A stretch of 32,881 bases of DNA from NCBI GenBank assembly GCA_017857895.1, contig JAFMCG010000011.1:1-32881 (forward strand), given 5' to 3'. The notes under the pieces were generated by a model. It was not told the DNA's origin and ran no database searches. It was given only the letters and a program-made list of their open reading frames with translations. The position numbers and the translations under genes were made by a program. This DNA is from Burkholderiaceae bacterium. Lineage in GTDB: Bacteria; Pseudomonadota; Gammaproteobacteria; Burkholderiales; Burkholderiaceae_B. Shown in pieces: positions 1-6,653 of the stretch. The first letter of the stretch is position 1, and the number at the start of each line of letters is the position of its first letter.

Positions 1-177
1 AGCATGATCAAAGATGGTTTTGTGCCGGGTGTGACAGCGCCCATCGGCTATGAAAGCGACATGCCGGCATTTGGGGCGGTATTGACTGATATCCAAATCA
101 AATCCGTTCTGGCGTATATCAAAACTTACTGGCCTGAGGATGCGCTTGGCGCGCAGCGGGAAATATCGTTGCAGTAA
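1..177 (+). CDS. c-type cytochrome, C-terminal fragment (5' end outside window)
   Basis: Frame 1 is open from the first base to a TAA at 175-177, giving 58 residues with no start inside the window. The segment reads like the C-terminal helix of a class I cytochrome c: an MPAFG motif, whose Met is normally the sixth haem-iron ligand, followed by a T-D-x-x-I-x-x-V-L-A-Y-I-K helix and an aromatic Trp. The CXXCH haem-binding site would lie upstream and is not visible. Such proteins are periplasmic or membrane-anchored electron carriers. The gene is convergent with the phosphorylase gene that ends at 265. The family call rests only on the C-terminal motif, so subclass and partner are unknown. Confidence 0.72.
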   Translation, partial: SMIKDGFVPGVTAPIGYESDMPAFGAVLTDIQIKSVLAYIKTYWPEDALGAQREISLQ

Positions 178-210
178 GCTTGCCAATAATCCTACATACC
201 AGTTACTTTA

Positions 211-226
211 CATAATATACATTATG
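211..226. repeat. AT-rich inverted repeat between convergent genes
   Basis: CATAAT and ATTATG form a perfect 6-bp inverted repeat around a 4-nt loop, in the 87-bp gap between the cytochrome and phosphorylase 3' ends. It is too AT-rich and lacks a following T-run, so it is not a convincing intrinsic terminator. A second short palindrome, ACCCATGGGT, lies at 253-262. I see no gene in this gap. Confidence 0.3.
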
Positions 227-264
227 CGGTTTATACGGAAGGCGCCAATATCACCCATGGGTCG

Positions 265-1782
265 TTAAATGGATGGCGCTGATGTCGGTTCTATGAATAT
301 GGGTGGATGTGAGTCTAGGTACGCCAACGCATAATTCAGCTCCCCTTGAGCCTCACTGTGCAGAACAAATAAGATCTCACCCGCTGAAACCGAGTCTTGA
401 AGCCTGACTTTCAAGTCCAAACCAGCTGTTTTGGCGTCAGGCGCACCAGAAAGTTTGGCGACTCTGGCCAGACGACGGTTATCGATTGACTTGATAATGC
501 CGTCTTGCGTGGCACGGACAGCGTGCTGAAGCGGCGCCGTTTTAGGTTCGGTAAAGCCACCCTGAGCGTGACAGATCGCTAGGAACTTGTTTAGGGCCCG
601 ACCAGAGTCAATTGCCTCGTTGGCAAAGTCTTCGCCTTCATCGATGCCGACCGATCCACATAACTGCAACAACTCGCCAGCCAGCCTTACGGCTCTTTGC
701 CGCAAGTCTTTGGGTGCACCAGGATCGTTACGAAGAACTTCCAGCACATCTCGAGCCTCAAGTGCCGGCCCAATGCCACGGCCGACAGGCGCATTGCCAT
801 CGGTTCGCACCACTTTTAAGTTTAGTCCGTTGGCAAAACCCACGCGCGTTAAAAGGTGTTCGAGATGGTCAGCCTGTTCTTTGGTGCGAACTTTGGCCGT
901 TGGCCCTACCGGAATATCGATAACAACATGGGTTGCACCAGCGGCAATTTTTTTTGAAAGAACGGAAGCAACCAACTGGGCGTCACTGTCGATTTCAAGT
1001 GGTCTAGCCACTTTAATCAGCAAATCATCGGCTGGGCTGAGTGCTAAAGACCCACCCCACACAAAACAAGCGCCCTCCTTCTTAATGATTTGACGCATGG
1101 CGGCCAAATCGTGCGTAACCGGTGTCACGACTTCCAGAACATCAGCTGAACCGGCTGGTGAAGTGATGGCACGCGAAGACGTTTTGGGCATGATCAAACC
1201 GGCGCATGCCGCAATGGCCACCACGATTGGTGTGGTGCGATTACCGGGCAAGCCACCCACGCAGTGTTTGTCAGCCACTGGCGTCGTTCCCCATTGAAGA
1301 CGCTCACCGACTTCAACCATTGAGGCCGTTAAATCAATGACTTCTTGTAAATTAGCCCGATGGCTGGCCATGGCGGTCACAAAGGCGGCAATCTGAATGT
1401 TGGCATATCGGCCTTTGGCAATATCTGACATGATGGAAGTCAGTTCGTGCTTATTGAGACGATGACCAAAGATTTTTGAGCGCAACTGACTCAATGAATC
1501 AACCGGTGGTGCTTGAATGACAGCAACCGGTTGACCGGGTTTGACGCCAAGATCATGTTGCGCGCTCAGCGACAAACCTATCTCGTTGCAATTGAGCAAG
1601 TCCGAGTGAATCACGTTGACAATTGCCGTGATGTTTTTCTCAGCACACGTTAATTGCACCCGCGTTTGAGCCGCGATGCCTTCTGATTTTGATATGGGGC
1701 AGTCGTGATGCAAAAACGCGACATGCTCTTGCAAGGTGTCAATCCCAAGGGGGCTGTAGATCAGTGACAAGTTAGTTTTCAT
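265..1782 (-). CDS. thymidine/AMP phosphorylase family protein (archaeal-type, 505 aa)
   Basis: The product belongs to the nucleoside phosphorylase family II, which cleaves the N-glycosidic bond of nucleosides, or of nucleoside monophosphates, with phosphate. The phosphate/ribose-binding signature is visible as DKHCVGGLPGNRTT (residues 171-184), followed by KTSSRAITSPAGSADVLEV (200-218). Length is 505 residues against about 440 for E. coli-type DeoA. The extra N-terminal domain of about 90 residues and the GxPGNRTT variant match the archaeal AMP phosphorylase architecture (about 503 residues) better than classical thymidine phosphorylase. The substrate could therefore be a nucleotide (AMP/CMP/UMP giving ribose 1,5-bisphosphate) rather than thymidine; this is inference. 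The gene starts 12 nt after the stop of the upstream beta-CASP nuclease gene, so the two are very likely cotranscribed. The ATG is preceded by only a weak purine stretch. No symbol is given because deoA would imply a substrate. Confidence 0.88.
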   Translation of the reverse strand: MKTNLSLIYSPLGIDTLQEHVAFLHHDCPISKSEGIAAQTRVQLTCAEKNITAIVNVIHSDLLNCNEIGLSLSAQHDLGVKPGQPVAVIQAPPVDSLSQLRSKIFGHRLNKHELTSIMSDIAKGRYANIQIAAFVTAMASHRANLQEVIDLTASMVEVGERLQWGTTPVADKHCVGGLPGNRTTPIVVAIAACAGLIMPKTSSRAITSPAGSADVLEVVTPVTHDLAAMRQIIKKEGACFVWGGSLALSPADDLLIKVARPLEIDSDAQLVASVLSKKIAAGATHVVIDIPVGPTAKVRTKEQADHLEHLLTRVGFANGLNLKVVRTDGNAPVGRGIGPALEARDVLEVLRNDPGAPKDLRQRAVRLAGELLQLCGSVGIDEGEDFANEAIDSGRALNKFLAICHAQGGFTEPKTAPLQHAVRATQDGIIKSIDNRRLARVAKLSGAPDAKTAGLDLKVRLQDSVSAGEILFVLHSEAQGELNYALAYLDSHPPIFIEPTSAPSI

Positions 1783-1794
1783 CGAAAGCGACTC

Positions 1795-3219
1795 TTAAGC
1801 CAGAGGAAACTGTTGCCCAAGCAATGGCACCTGGCAGGGCAACCCGAGTTCATGCGCTACGCGTTGGCGTAACGTATCTGCTGCTGTGGGCTCACCGTGG
1901 TTTAAAAACACCTGTCGCGGACTGCCGCCAGCACTGTCTAGCCAATCCAGTAATTGATCCGCATCGGCGTGAGCGGAAAACCCTTCGATAGAGTGAATTT
2001 CAGCCCTTACTTCGAGATCTTGCCCAAAAACGCGTATGGTTGGTTCGCCGGCCACTAAGCGTGCGCCGCGGGTCCCCGCGGCTTGAAAACCGCCAAAAAC
2101 AATCGCATTTCGATGGTCACTAATAAGTGTGCGCATGTGATGCAAGACGCGACCCCCAGTGGCCATCCCACTGGCTGAAATAATGATGCGTGGGTACTTA
2201 AGCGCATTCAGGGCCTTTGACGCCTCAACCGTGTCAACCAATTGAGCCACCTCGAACACCGCTTTGATTTGTTTGGCGCTCAGCTGATGATCCTCGTGAT
2301 GCTTCTGATAGAGCTTGGTCACATTGACTGCCATTGGGCTGTCTAAAAAAACAGGCAACCTTGGGATTTGTTTAGACTCAATCATGTCATGAATGGCATG
2401 CATCAATACTTGTGCACGTCCTACGGCAAAGGCAGGAATCAAAACCGCTCCACCCCGTTTGACAGTTGCGTTGATAATACTCGCCAACAATGCTTTGGGT
2501 TCCTCAACGCGATGATGACGATCGCCATAAGTGGACTCCATCACCACATAATCGACCGGTCCTAGCGTCTCTGGCGCGCCCAAAATGGGGGCTTGCGCAC
2601 GTCCCAAATCACCAGAAAATACAACCTCTCGTTCGCCCGCATGAACACGTACGAAAGCGGCACCGAGTATATGACTGGCGCGTTGAAGTTTTATTGAGAT
2701 ATCCGGCAAGATATTGTGCCAATCGCCGAAAGATAGGGGTTTGAAAAACTTCACCGTGGCCTCAACATCGGCCACGTCGTATAAAGGTTTGGCTGGGTGA
2801 TGCTTGGTGGTGTTGTGACGATTGGCATAGTTCGCCTCTTCTTGCTGGAGTTTGGCGCTATCGAGCAGTAAAACAATCGCCACGTCAATTGATGCCGCTG
2901 AGGCATAGATGGGCCCGCGAAAGCCTTGTTTGACCAGCAATGGAAGTGCACCGGCGTGATCCAAATGCGCGTGAGTCAGCACGACAGCCGATAACCGCTT
3001 TGGCTCAAACGGTAAGTCAATCCAATTGAGTTGGCGCAAATTTTTGTGGCCTTGAAACAAGCCACAATCAACGAGTAAACGATGACCGTTGTGGGTCAAG
3101 AGTGTTTTTGAGCCAGTCACGGTTCCAGCAGCCCCGAAAAAATCCAAGGTTGCTGGGATTTGGCCTTTGGCCAACGTGGTGGATTTGGAAGAATGAATTG
3201 ATTTGCCAGTCGTGCTCAT
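1795..3219 (-). CDS. MBL-fold beta-CASP RNA-processing exonuclease-like protein
   Basis: A 474-residue metallo-beta-lactamase protein with the beta-CASP insert that defines RNA/DNA-processing nucleases (CPSF73/YSH1 type). Visible motifs in order: HAHLDHAG (83-90), the HxHxDH zinc site; GDLGR (203-207), the Asp of motif 4; ESTYGDRHH (228-236), opening the beta-CASP domain; IPAFAVGRAQ; SGMATGGRVLHH; and EGFSAHADADQL plus LNHGEP near the end, carrying the last zinc-binding His residues. Length is normal for this bacterial subgroup. The predicted role is zinc-dependent cleavage or 5'/3' trimming of RNA in the cytosol. The ATG at 3219 has an AAGGA box 8 nt upstream. The phosphorylase gene follows after 12 nt, which suggests a shared pathway such as RNA breakdown feeding nucleotide salvage. 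The general family is certain; the biological substrate is not known. Confidence 0.9.
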   Translation of the reverse strand: MSTTGKSIHSSKSTTLAKGQIPATLDFFGAAGTVTGSKTLLTHNGHRLLVDCGLFQGHKNLRQLNWIDLPFEPKRLSAVVLTHAHLDHAGALPLLVKQGFRGPIYASAASIDVAIVLLLDSAKLQQEEANYANRHNTTKHHPAKPLYDVADVEATVKFFKPLSFGDWHNILPDISIKLQRASHILGAAFVRVHAGEREVVFSGDLGRAQAPILGAPETLGPVDYVVMESTYGDRHHRVEEPKALLASIINATVKRGGAVLIPAFAVGRAQVLMHAIHDMIESKQIPRLPVFLDSPMAVNVTKLYQKHHEDHQLSAKQIKAVFEVAQLVDTVEASKALNALKYPRIIISASGMATGGRVLHHMRTLISDHRNAIVFGGFQAAGTRGARLVAGEPTIRVFGQDLEVRAEIHSIEGFSAHADADQLLDWLDSAGGSPRQVFLNHGEPTAADTLRQRVAHELGLPCQVPLLGQQFPLA

Positions 3220-3305
3220 TTGCGCATTCCTTTAAAAATAATTGAGTGCGCATCCTAAGCGTTTCAACCATGATTGGCTAGCGACCATGGGTGTTTTTAG
3301 CCAAG

Positions 3306-3321
3306 CAAAATGGCCATTTTG
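3306..3321. promoter_or_regulatory. 16-bp perfect palindrome, probable operator
   Basis: CAAAATGGCCATTTTG is a perfect 16-bp palindrome in the 154-bp region between the divergent beta-CASP gene (start 3219, minus) and the monooxygenase gene (start 3374, plus). It lies just upstream of a good -10 element (TATGAT, 3337-3342), about where the -35 region should be, as expected for a repressor operator. The binding protein is unknown. The rest of the gap holds no gene. A tentative minus-strand promoter pair (TTGAAA at 3267-3262, AATTAT at 3243-3238, 18-nt spacer) faces the nuclease gene, but it would leave a very short leader. Confidence 0.5.
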
Positions 3322-3336
3322 TGCCCCGCTGTGACG

Positions 3337-3342
3337 TATGAT
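3337..3342 (+). promoter_or_regulatory. candidate -10 element for the ABM-domain gene
   Basis: TATGAT differs from the sigma-70 -10 consensus at one position and lies about 32 nt before the chosen start codon. There is no good TTGACA-like -35 at 16-18 nt; that stretch is occupied by the palindrome at 3306-3321. A transcript starting near 3349 would exclude the upstream in-frame ATGs at 3338 and 3341. Confidence 0.4.
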
Positions 3343-3373
3343 GAACACTCAAATTCACGCCAAAGGAGTCATC

Positions 3374-3667
3374 ATGGTGACAGAAATCGCCCACCTCGTC
3401 ATTAAAACTGGGGAAGAATCGGATTTTGAAGCAAAAGTCGCGCTGGCCAAGCCCCATTTTTTAGCGGCCAAAGGTTGCCACGGGGTTCGATTGGTTCGGG
3501 GCATCGAGCATCCCAACCAGTATCAATTGGTCGTTGAGTGGGAGTCGGTTCAAGCCCACATGGTCGATTTCAGGGAGTCTGAAGGCTTCCAGCAATGGCG
3601 TGCATTGGCCAGCCCTCACTTTGCCCAAGCCCCTAAGGTTGAACACGTCGAAAACGTTTCGATTTAA
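3374..3667 (+). CDS. antibiotic biosynthesis monooxygenase (ABM) domain protein
   Basis: A small 97-residue protein with the dimeric ferredoxin-like ABM fold. It shows an N-terminal beta strand (VTEIAHLVIKTG), a long helix with xxFExKxxxAxPHFLxAxG, a central GV-x-L-x-R-G strand, and the typical Y-Q-L-V-V-E-W-E-S followed by an H-x-x-F-R-x-S helix. Family members act as cofactor-free monooxygenases, haem-degrading enzymes or small-aldehyde/quinone detoxifiers; this one cannot be assigned a substrate. The ORF track begins at 3338, but the ATG at 3374 has an AAGGAG box 5 nt upstream and the earlier codons overlap the probable -10 element, so 3374 is preferred. Expression is probably controlled through the palindrome upstream. 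Its TAA shares the sequence TTAA with the stop of the convergent gene at 3664. Confidence 0.8.
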   Translation: MVTEIAHLVIKTGEESDFEAKVALAKPHFLAAKGCHGVRLVRGIEHPNQYQLVVEWESVQAHMVDFRESEGFQQWRALASPHFAQAPKVEHVENVSI

Positions 3668-3993
3668 TAGCCCTGATCAGCCCGTTTGCGGGCATAACGC
3701 CGATCGGCGTTATATTGCAACCGGGCTTGCGCCAAACAGCGTTTGTCTTCCTCACCAACCAAAAGCGCGCACTGTTCCCGTGCAATTTTGTAAGCGGCAC
3801 TCGCCTCTTTTTCAAAAAAAGCGAGGATCTGTTCGCGGGTTAGGGGCTCACTGTCGGTCGGTGCTATTGGCGATTGAGCCACGGCAGTGGCTACGCAAAG
3901 GCTGGCTGCTGTGCCAACCACAAAGTGGCGCCAACCGCGTTCAATGCAGAGCGGTGTTTGTAAGGTATTTTTGGACGATGGGCTGACTTTCAT
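3664..3993 (-). CDS. small exported protein of unknown function
   Basis: I do not recognise this 109-residue protein. A basic N-terminus is followed by a hydrophobic stretch (FVVGTAASLCVATAVA) and a plausible AVA-Q signal-peptidase site near residue 40, so it is probably periplasmic. The mature part (about 70 residues) is highly charged and probably helical. It has two Cys separated by 11 residues (C-x11-C), which could form a disulfide, and ends in an Arg/Lys-rich tail. The start is supported by an AGGAG box 9 nt upstream. It is divergent from the peroxiredoxin gene with only 42 nt between start codons, and its stop overlaps that of the ABM gene. The signal peptide, good ribosome-binding site and lack of a competing frame support a real gene. 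Confidence 0.68.
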   Translation of the reverse strand: MKVSPSSKNTLQTPLCIERGWRHFVVGTAASLCVATAVAQSPIAPTDSEPLTREQILAFFEKEASAAYKIAREQCALLVGEEDKRCLAQARLQYNADRRYARKRADQGY

Positions 3994-4035
3994 CTAAGCT
4001 GACTCCTACGAAATGATTCGAGTGATGATGATCCC

Positions 4036-4677
4036 ATGCACAACTTAACGTATCGACTTCAAGTCGTAAAAAAAATGGCTGCAACACCAATCAACCCAGA
4101 CCCAATACCCGTGAGGGTGTTGGGTGCGTCTAGACATCGCCTCGCCGCTTGGTTAATGCTCTTGACCCTCTGGTTTATGGGGCATTCGTTGGCTTTGGCC
4201 CAACTCAAACCAGGGCAGACCGCGCCTGTTTTTAAGGCACCAGCGGCCTTGGCTGGCGAAACATTTACATTCGATTTGACCGCGGCTCTCGCCGAAGGAC
4301 CAGTCGTGGTTTATTTCTATCCTAAAGCATTTACCAGCGGTTGCACCATTGAGGCGCAAATGTTTGCGCAAGCCATCGATGATTTCAAAAAACAGAAAAC
4401 CACCGTTGTTGGGGTCTCGACCGATGATATTGAAACCTTGAAGACGTTTTCGACGGGACCGTGTGGCGGTAAGTTTGCGGTTGCCGCCGACAATGATCAA
4501 TCGATCATGAAAGCCTACGATGCCGCACTTAAGATATGGCCCGGTGTCGCAGACCGAATTTCTTATGCCATTGCCCCTGACGGAAGCATCATTGATGTCT
4601 ACGAAAGCTTGAGTCCTGAAGATCACGTGAAGCGTACTTTGGCTGCTGTGTCACGTTGGCAGGCGGCGCAAAAATGA
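4036..4677 (+). CDS. exported peroxiredoxin (AhpC/TSA, Bcp-like)
   Basis: A thioredoxin-fold peroxidase that reduces H2O2 or organic hydroperoxides with a reactive cysteine. The N-terminus carries a hydrophobic segment (residues about 36-55) ending in an ALA-Q site, so the enzyme probably acts in the periplasm. The catalytic loop reads FYPKAFTSGCTIE, with the peroxidatic Cys at 103 and Thr and Glu in the usual places. Ser stands where cytosolic Bcp has Pro, as I recall from the exported subgroup. A second Cys at 143 (GPCGGKF) is a candidate resolving residue. The start is uncertain: the 4036 ATG lacks a clear ribosome-binding site and gives a long n-region. ATG 4075 is an alternative, and would leave more room for a promoter next to the divergent gene. 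The stop overlaps the photolyase start (ATGA), implying translational coupling. Confidence 0.87.
   Translation: MHNLTYRLQVVKKMAATPINPDPIPVRVLGASRHRLAAWLMLLTLWFMGHSLALAQLKPGQTAPVFKAPAALAGETFTFDLTAALAEGPVVVYFYPKAFTSGCTIEAQMFAQAIDDFKKQKTTVVGVSTDDIETLKTFSTGPCGGKFAVAADNDQSIMKAYDAALKIWPGVADRISYAIAPDGSIIDVYESLSPEDHVKRTLAAVSRWQAAQK
4054..4066. repeat. odd palindrome CGACTT-C-AAGTCG near peroxiredoxin start
   Basis: Two 6-bp arms flank a single central base. The site is inside the annotated peroxiredoxin reading frame if translation starts at 4036, but just upstream if it starts at 4075. It is followed by an A-run, not a T-run, on the plus strand, so it is not a plus-strand terminator. It could be an operator if the downstream start is correct. 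Confidence 0.25.
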
Positions 4678-6095
4678 GTGCTTGCGTCTGGTTTCGTACC
4701 GATTTGCGATTGGAAGATCAACCTGCTCTGGCGGCAGCTCGACGATCAGGGCCTGCTCTCGCGCTGTTCGTGGTTTCACCGGCTCAGTGGGCGTCACACC
4801 AAGACGCGCCTATCAAGCAAGACTTGTGGCGACGCGCACTGATCGATCTTCAGCCGCGCTTGGCTGAAATCGGTGTTGTGCTCAAAATCTTACACGTTCA
4901 ATGGTGGCAGGATGTAGCGAGCGCCTTGGTGACGTTTTGTCAGCAAAACGGTGTGACCGAGATTCATTGCAACCGCGAGCAAGGGGTCAACGAACGCAAG
5001 CGTGATCGGGCGTGTTTCACCGCCCTCAAAACCCACGGTGTTGAACTGATTGGCCATGATGGGCAAACGCTGTTGACACCGGGTTCACTGAAAACTGGCT
5101 CGGGTGGTGTTTACCGTGTGTTTTCGCCGTTTGCCCGTGCTTGCCGCGCCAGGCTTCGCGAGCAACCCATCGTCCGAGTGCCAGTGCCTGATGCAATGCG
5201 TGCACCGGCAGACTGGCAAAGCGACTCAATTGAGGCGCTATGGCCTGAGACTTTACCGAGCTTGGCAAAGACTTGGCCGGTCGATCAAACCAGCATCAAG
5301 CAGCGATTAAGTGATTTTTTAAACACACGAATAGCGGCCTACGAGACGGCCCGTAATTTTCCTGGTCAAGATGGCACCAGCGCCCTCTCGCCTTACTTGG
5401 CCGCTGGTTTGATATCGCCAGCCCAGTGCCTAGAAGCCGCCATGATACGAAATCACGGTGAGCTTGAAACCGGTCAAGAAGGCATCCGCAGTTGGATCAA
5501 CGAGCTGATCTGGCGTGAGTTTTATTGGCATTTGTTAAATGGTTTTCCCAAGCTTTCGATGCACCAGCCGCTAAGGCCAGAAACACTGGGCGTGCAATGG
5601 CGCGATGCGCCTGAGGACTTCTCGGCCTGGGCCCAAGCGCGCACCGGCATTCCGATTGTGGACGCGGCCATGCAACAAATGCTTGCCACGGGTTGGATGC
5701 ACAATCGTTTGCGGATGGTTGTGGCCATGTTCTTCACCAAAAACCTGTTGCTTGATTGGCGTTTGGGTGAGGCTTTTTTTATGCAACACCTCATCGACGG
5801 TGAGCTAGCGGCCAACAACGGCGGTTGGCAATGGAGTGCCTCCACCGGCGCTGACTCAGCGCCCTACTTTCGAGTTTTTAATCCAATCAGTCAGTCACAA
5901 AAGTTTGATCCACAAGGTGACTTTATCAAGCAGTGGCTGCCTAATCTCTCTTCTCTAGATGCCAAAAGCATTCACGAGCCGACAGCGCAACAACGCCAAG
6001 CGCTGGGTTACCCAGCCGCCATCGTTGATTTAAAGTCCAGTCGTGTCAGGGCCATTGATGCTTTTAAACGCCTTTCTACCATTGACACCGAATAG
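4674..6095 (+). CDS. phrB: deoxyribodipyrimidine photo-lyase (class I CPD)
   Basis: A 473-residue FAD-dependent enzyme that uses blue/near-UV light to split cyclobutane pyrimidine dimers. The N-terminal Rossmann antenna domain opens with VWFRTDLRLEDQPAL. The C-terminal FAD-binding helical domain shows GQDGTSALSPYLAAG, WINELIWREFYWHLL, GWMHNRLRM, LDWRLGEAFF and NNGGWQWSASTGADSAPYF, all close to E. coli PhrB. The Trp residues in DWRLGE and GGWQW correspond to those of the photoreduction chain. Length equals the family norm. The ORF track's 4656 start is a TTG inside the previous gene; the ATG at 4674 overlaps the peroxiredoxin TGA in an ATGA and is the likely start. The glutathione peroxidase gene follows after 24 nt, suggesting a light/oxidative-stress operon. 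Confidence 0.96.
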   Translation: MSACVWFRTDLRLEDQPALAAARRSGPALALFVVSPAQWASHQDAPIKQDLWRRALIDLQPRLAEIGVVLKILHVQWWQDVASALVTFCQQNGVTEIHCNREQGVNERKRDRACFTALKTHGVELIGHDGQTLLTPGSLKTGSGGVYRVFSPFARACRARLREQPIVRVPVPDAMRAPADWQSDSIEALWPETLPSLAKTWPVDQTSIKQRLSDFLNTRIAAYETARNFPGQDGTSALSPYLAAGLISPAQCLEAAMIRNHGELETGQEGIRSWINELIWREFYWHLLNGFPKLSMHQPLRPETLGVQWRDAPEDFSAWAQARTGIPIVDAAMQQMLATGWMHNRLRMVVAMFFTKNLLLDWRLGEAFFMQHLIDGELAANNGGWQWSASTGADSAPYFRVFNPISQSQKFDPQGDFIKQWLPNLSSLDAKSIHEPTAQQRQALGYPAAIVDLKSSRVRAIDAFKRLSTIDTE

Positions 6096-6119
6096 CAGGA
6101 CAATCCGAGGACAACCATC

Positions 6120-6599
6120 ATGACGACATTATCAACATTCACCGTTCAGGACATTCACGGCCAAGACCAGTCGTTGGCAGCCTATGAGGGCAAAGTGCTT
6201 CTCATCGTCAACGTTGCTTCACGTTGTGGCTTCACAAGTCAATACGAAGGTCTTCAAGCCTTACAAAAAGATTTCGCTGAGCGAGGCTTTGCTGTGTTGG
6301 GGTTTCCGTGCAATCAGTTTGGGGCACAGGAGCCTGGCGATGAGGCCAGCATTTCATCGTTTTGTGAAACCAGATTTGGCGTGACGTTTCCGATGTTTGC
6401 CAAAGTCGATGTCAATGGCAGCAATGCCATCCCGCTTTACGAGTGGCTCAAGTCGAGTCAGCCCGGTTTGTTGGGCAGCGAGGCAATCAAGTGGAACTTC
6501 ACCAAGTTTTTGGTCGATAGCCATGGTACCGTAGTTAAACGGTATGCGCCGAACACGACGCCACAAGCGATCAAGGCCGATATTGAAGCCTTATTGTGA
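6120..6599 (+). CDS. glutathione peroxidase family protein
   Basis: A 159-residue cysteine-type glutathione peroxidase, reducing hydrogen and lipid hydroperoxides; bacterial members often prefer thioredoxin as electron donor. The signature NVASRCGFTSQY places the peroxidatic Cys at 36, with the catalytic Gln (about 70, after GFPCNQFGAQEP) and Trp-Asn (125-126, in KWNFTKF) completing the active site. C82 is a candidate resolving cysteine. There is no signal peptide, so it is cytosolic. A GAGG box lies 9 nt before the ATG. It sits between photolyase and a YfcG-like transferase on the same strand with short gaps (24 and 54 nt), consistent with cotranscription. Confidence 0.95.
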   Translation: MTTLSTFTVQDIHGQDQSLAAYEGKVLLIVNVASRCGFTSQYEGLQALQKDFAERGFAVLGFPCNQFGAQEPGDEASISSFCETRFGVTFPMFAKVDVNGSNAIPLYEWLKSSQPGLLGSEAIKWNFTKFLVDSHGTVVKRYAPNTTPQAIKADIEALL

Positions 6600-6653
6600 A
6601 ACCCTCGGTTTTTAATTGAACAAAACCAACAACAAAAACGAACTGGAAAAAAT

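Noticed and set aside
587-1093. Plus-strand ORF of 168 aa inside the phosphorylase gene
   Set aside because: It is antisense to a gene with clear family motifs, has Ser/Arg/Pro-rich low-information composition and no recognisable domain.
3534-3986. Plus-strand ORF of 150 aa spanning the ABM gene end and the small exported gene
   Set aside because: It covers two better-supported genes in other frames; no domain and no ribosome-binding site seen.
4029-4058. TGATCC resembling the -35 of photo-oxidative RpoE promoters before the peroxiredoxin gene
   Set aside because: No TAAGA-like -10 occurs at the required 18-nt distance, so the match is probably chance.
4656-4673. Upstream TTG start for photolyase
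   Set aside because: It lies within the peroxiredoxin gene, lacks a ribosome-binding site, and the ATGA overlap at 4674 fits family length.
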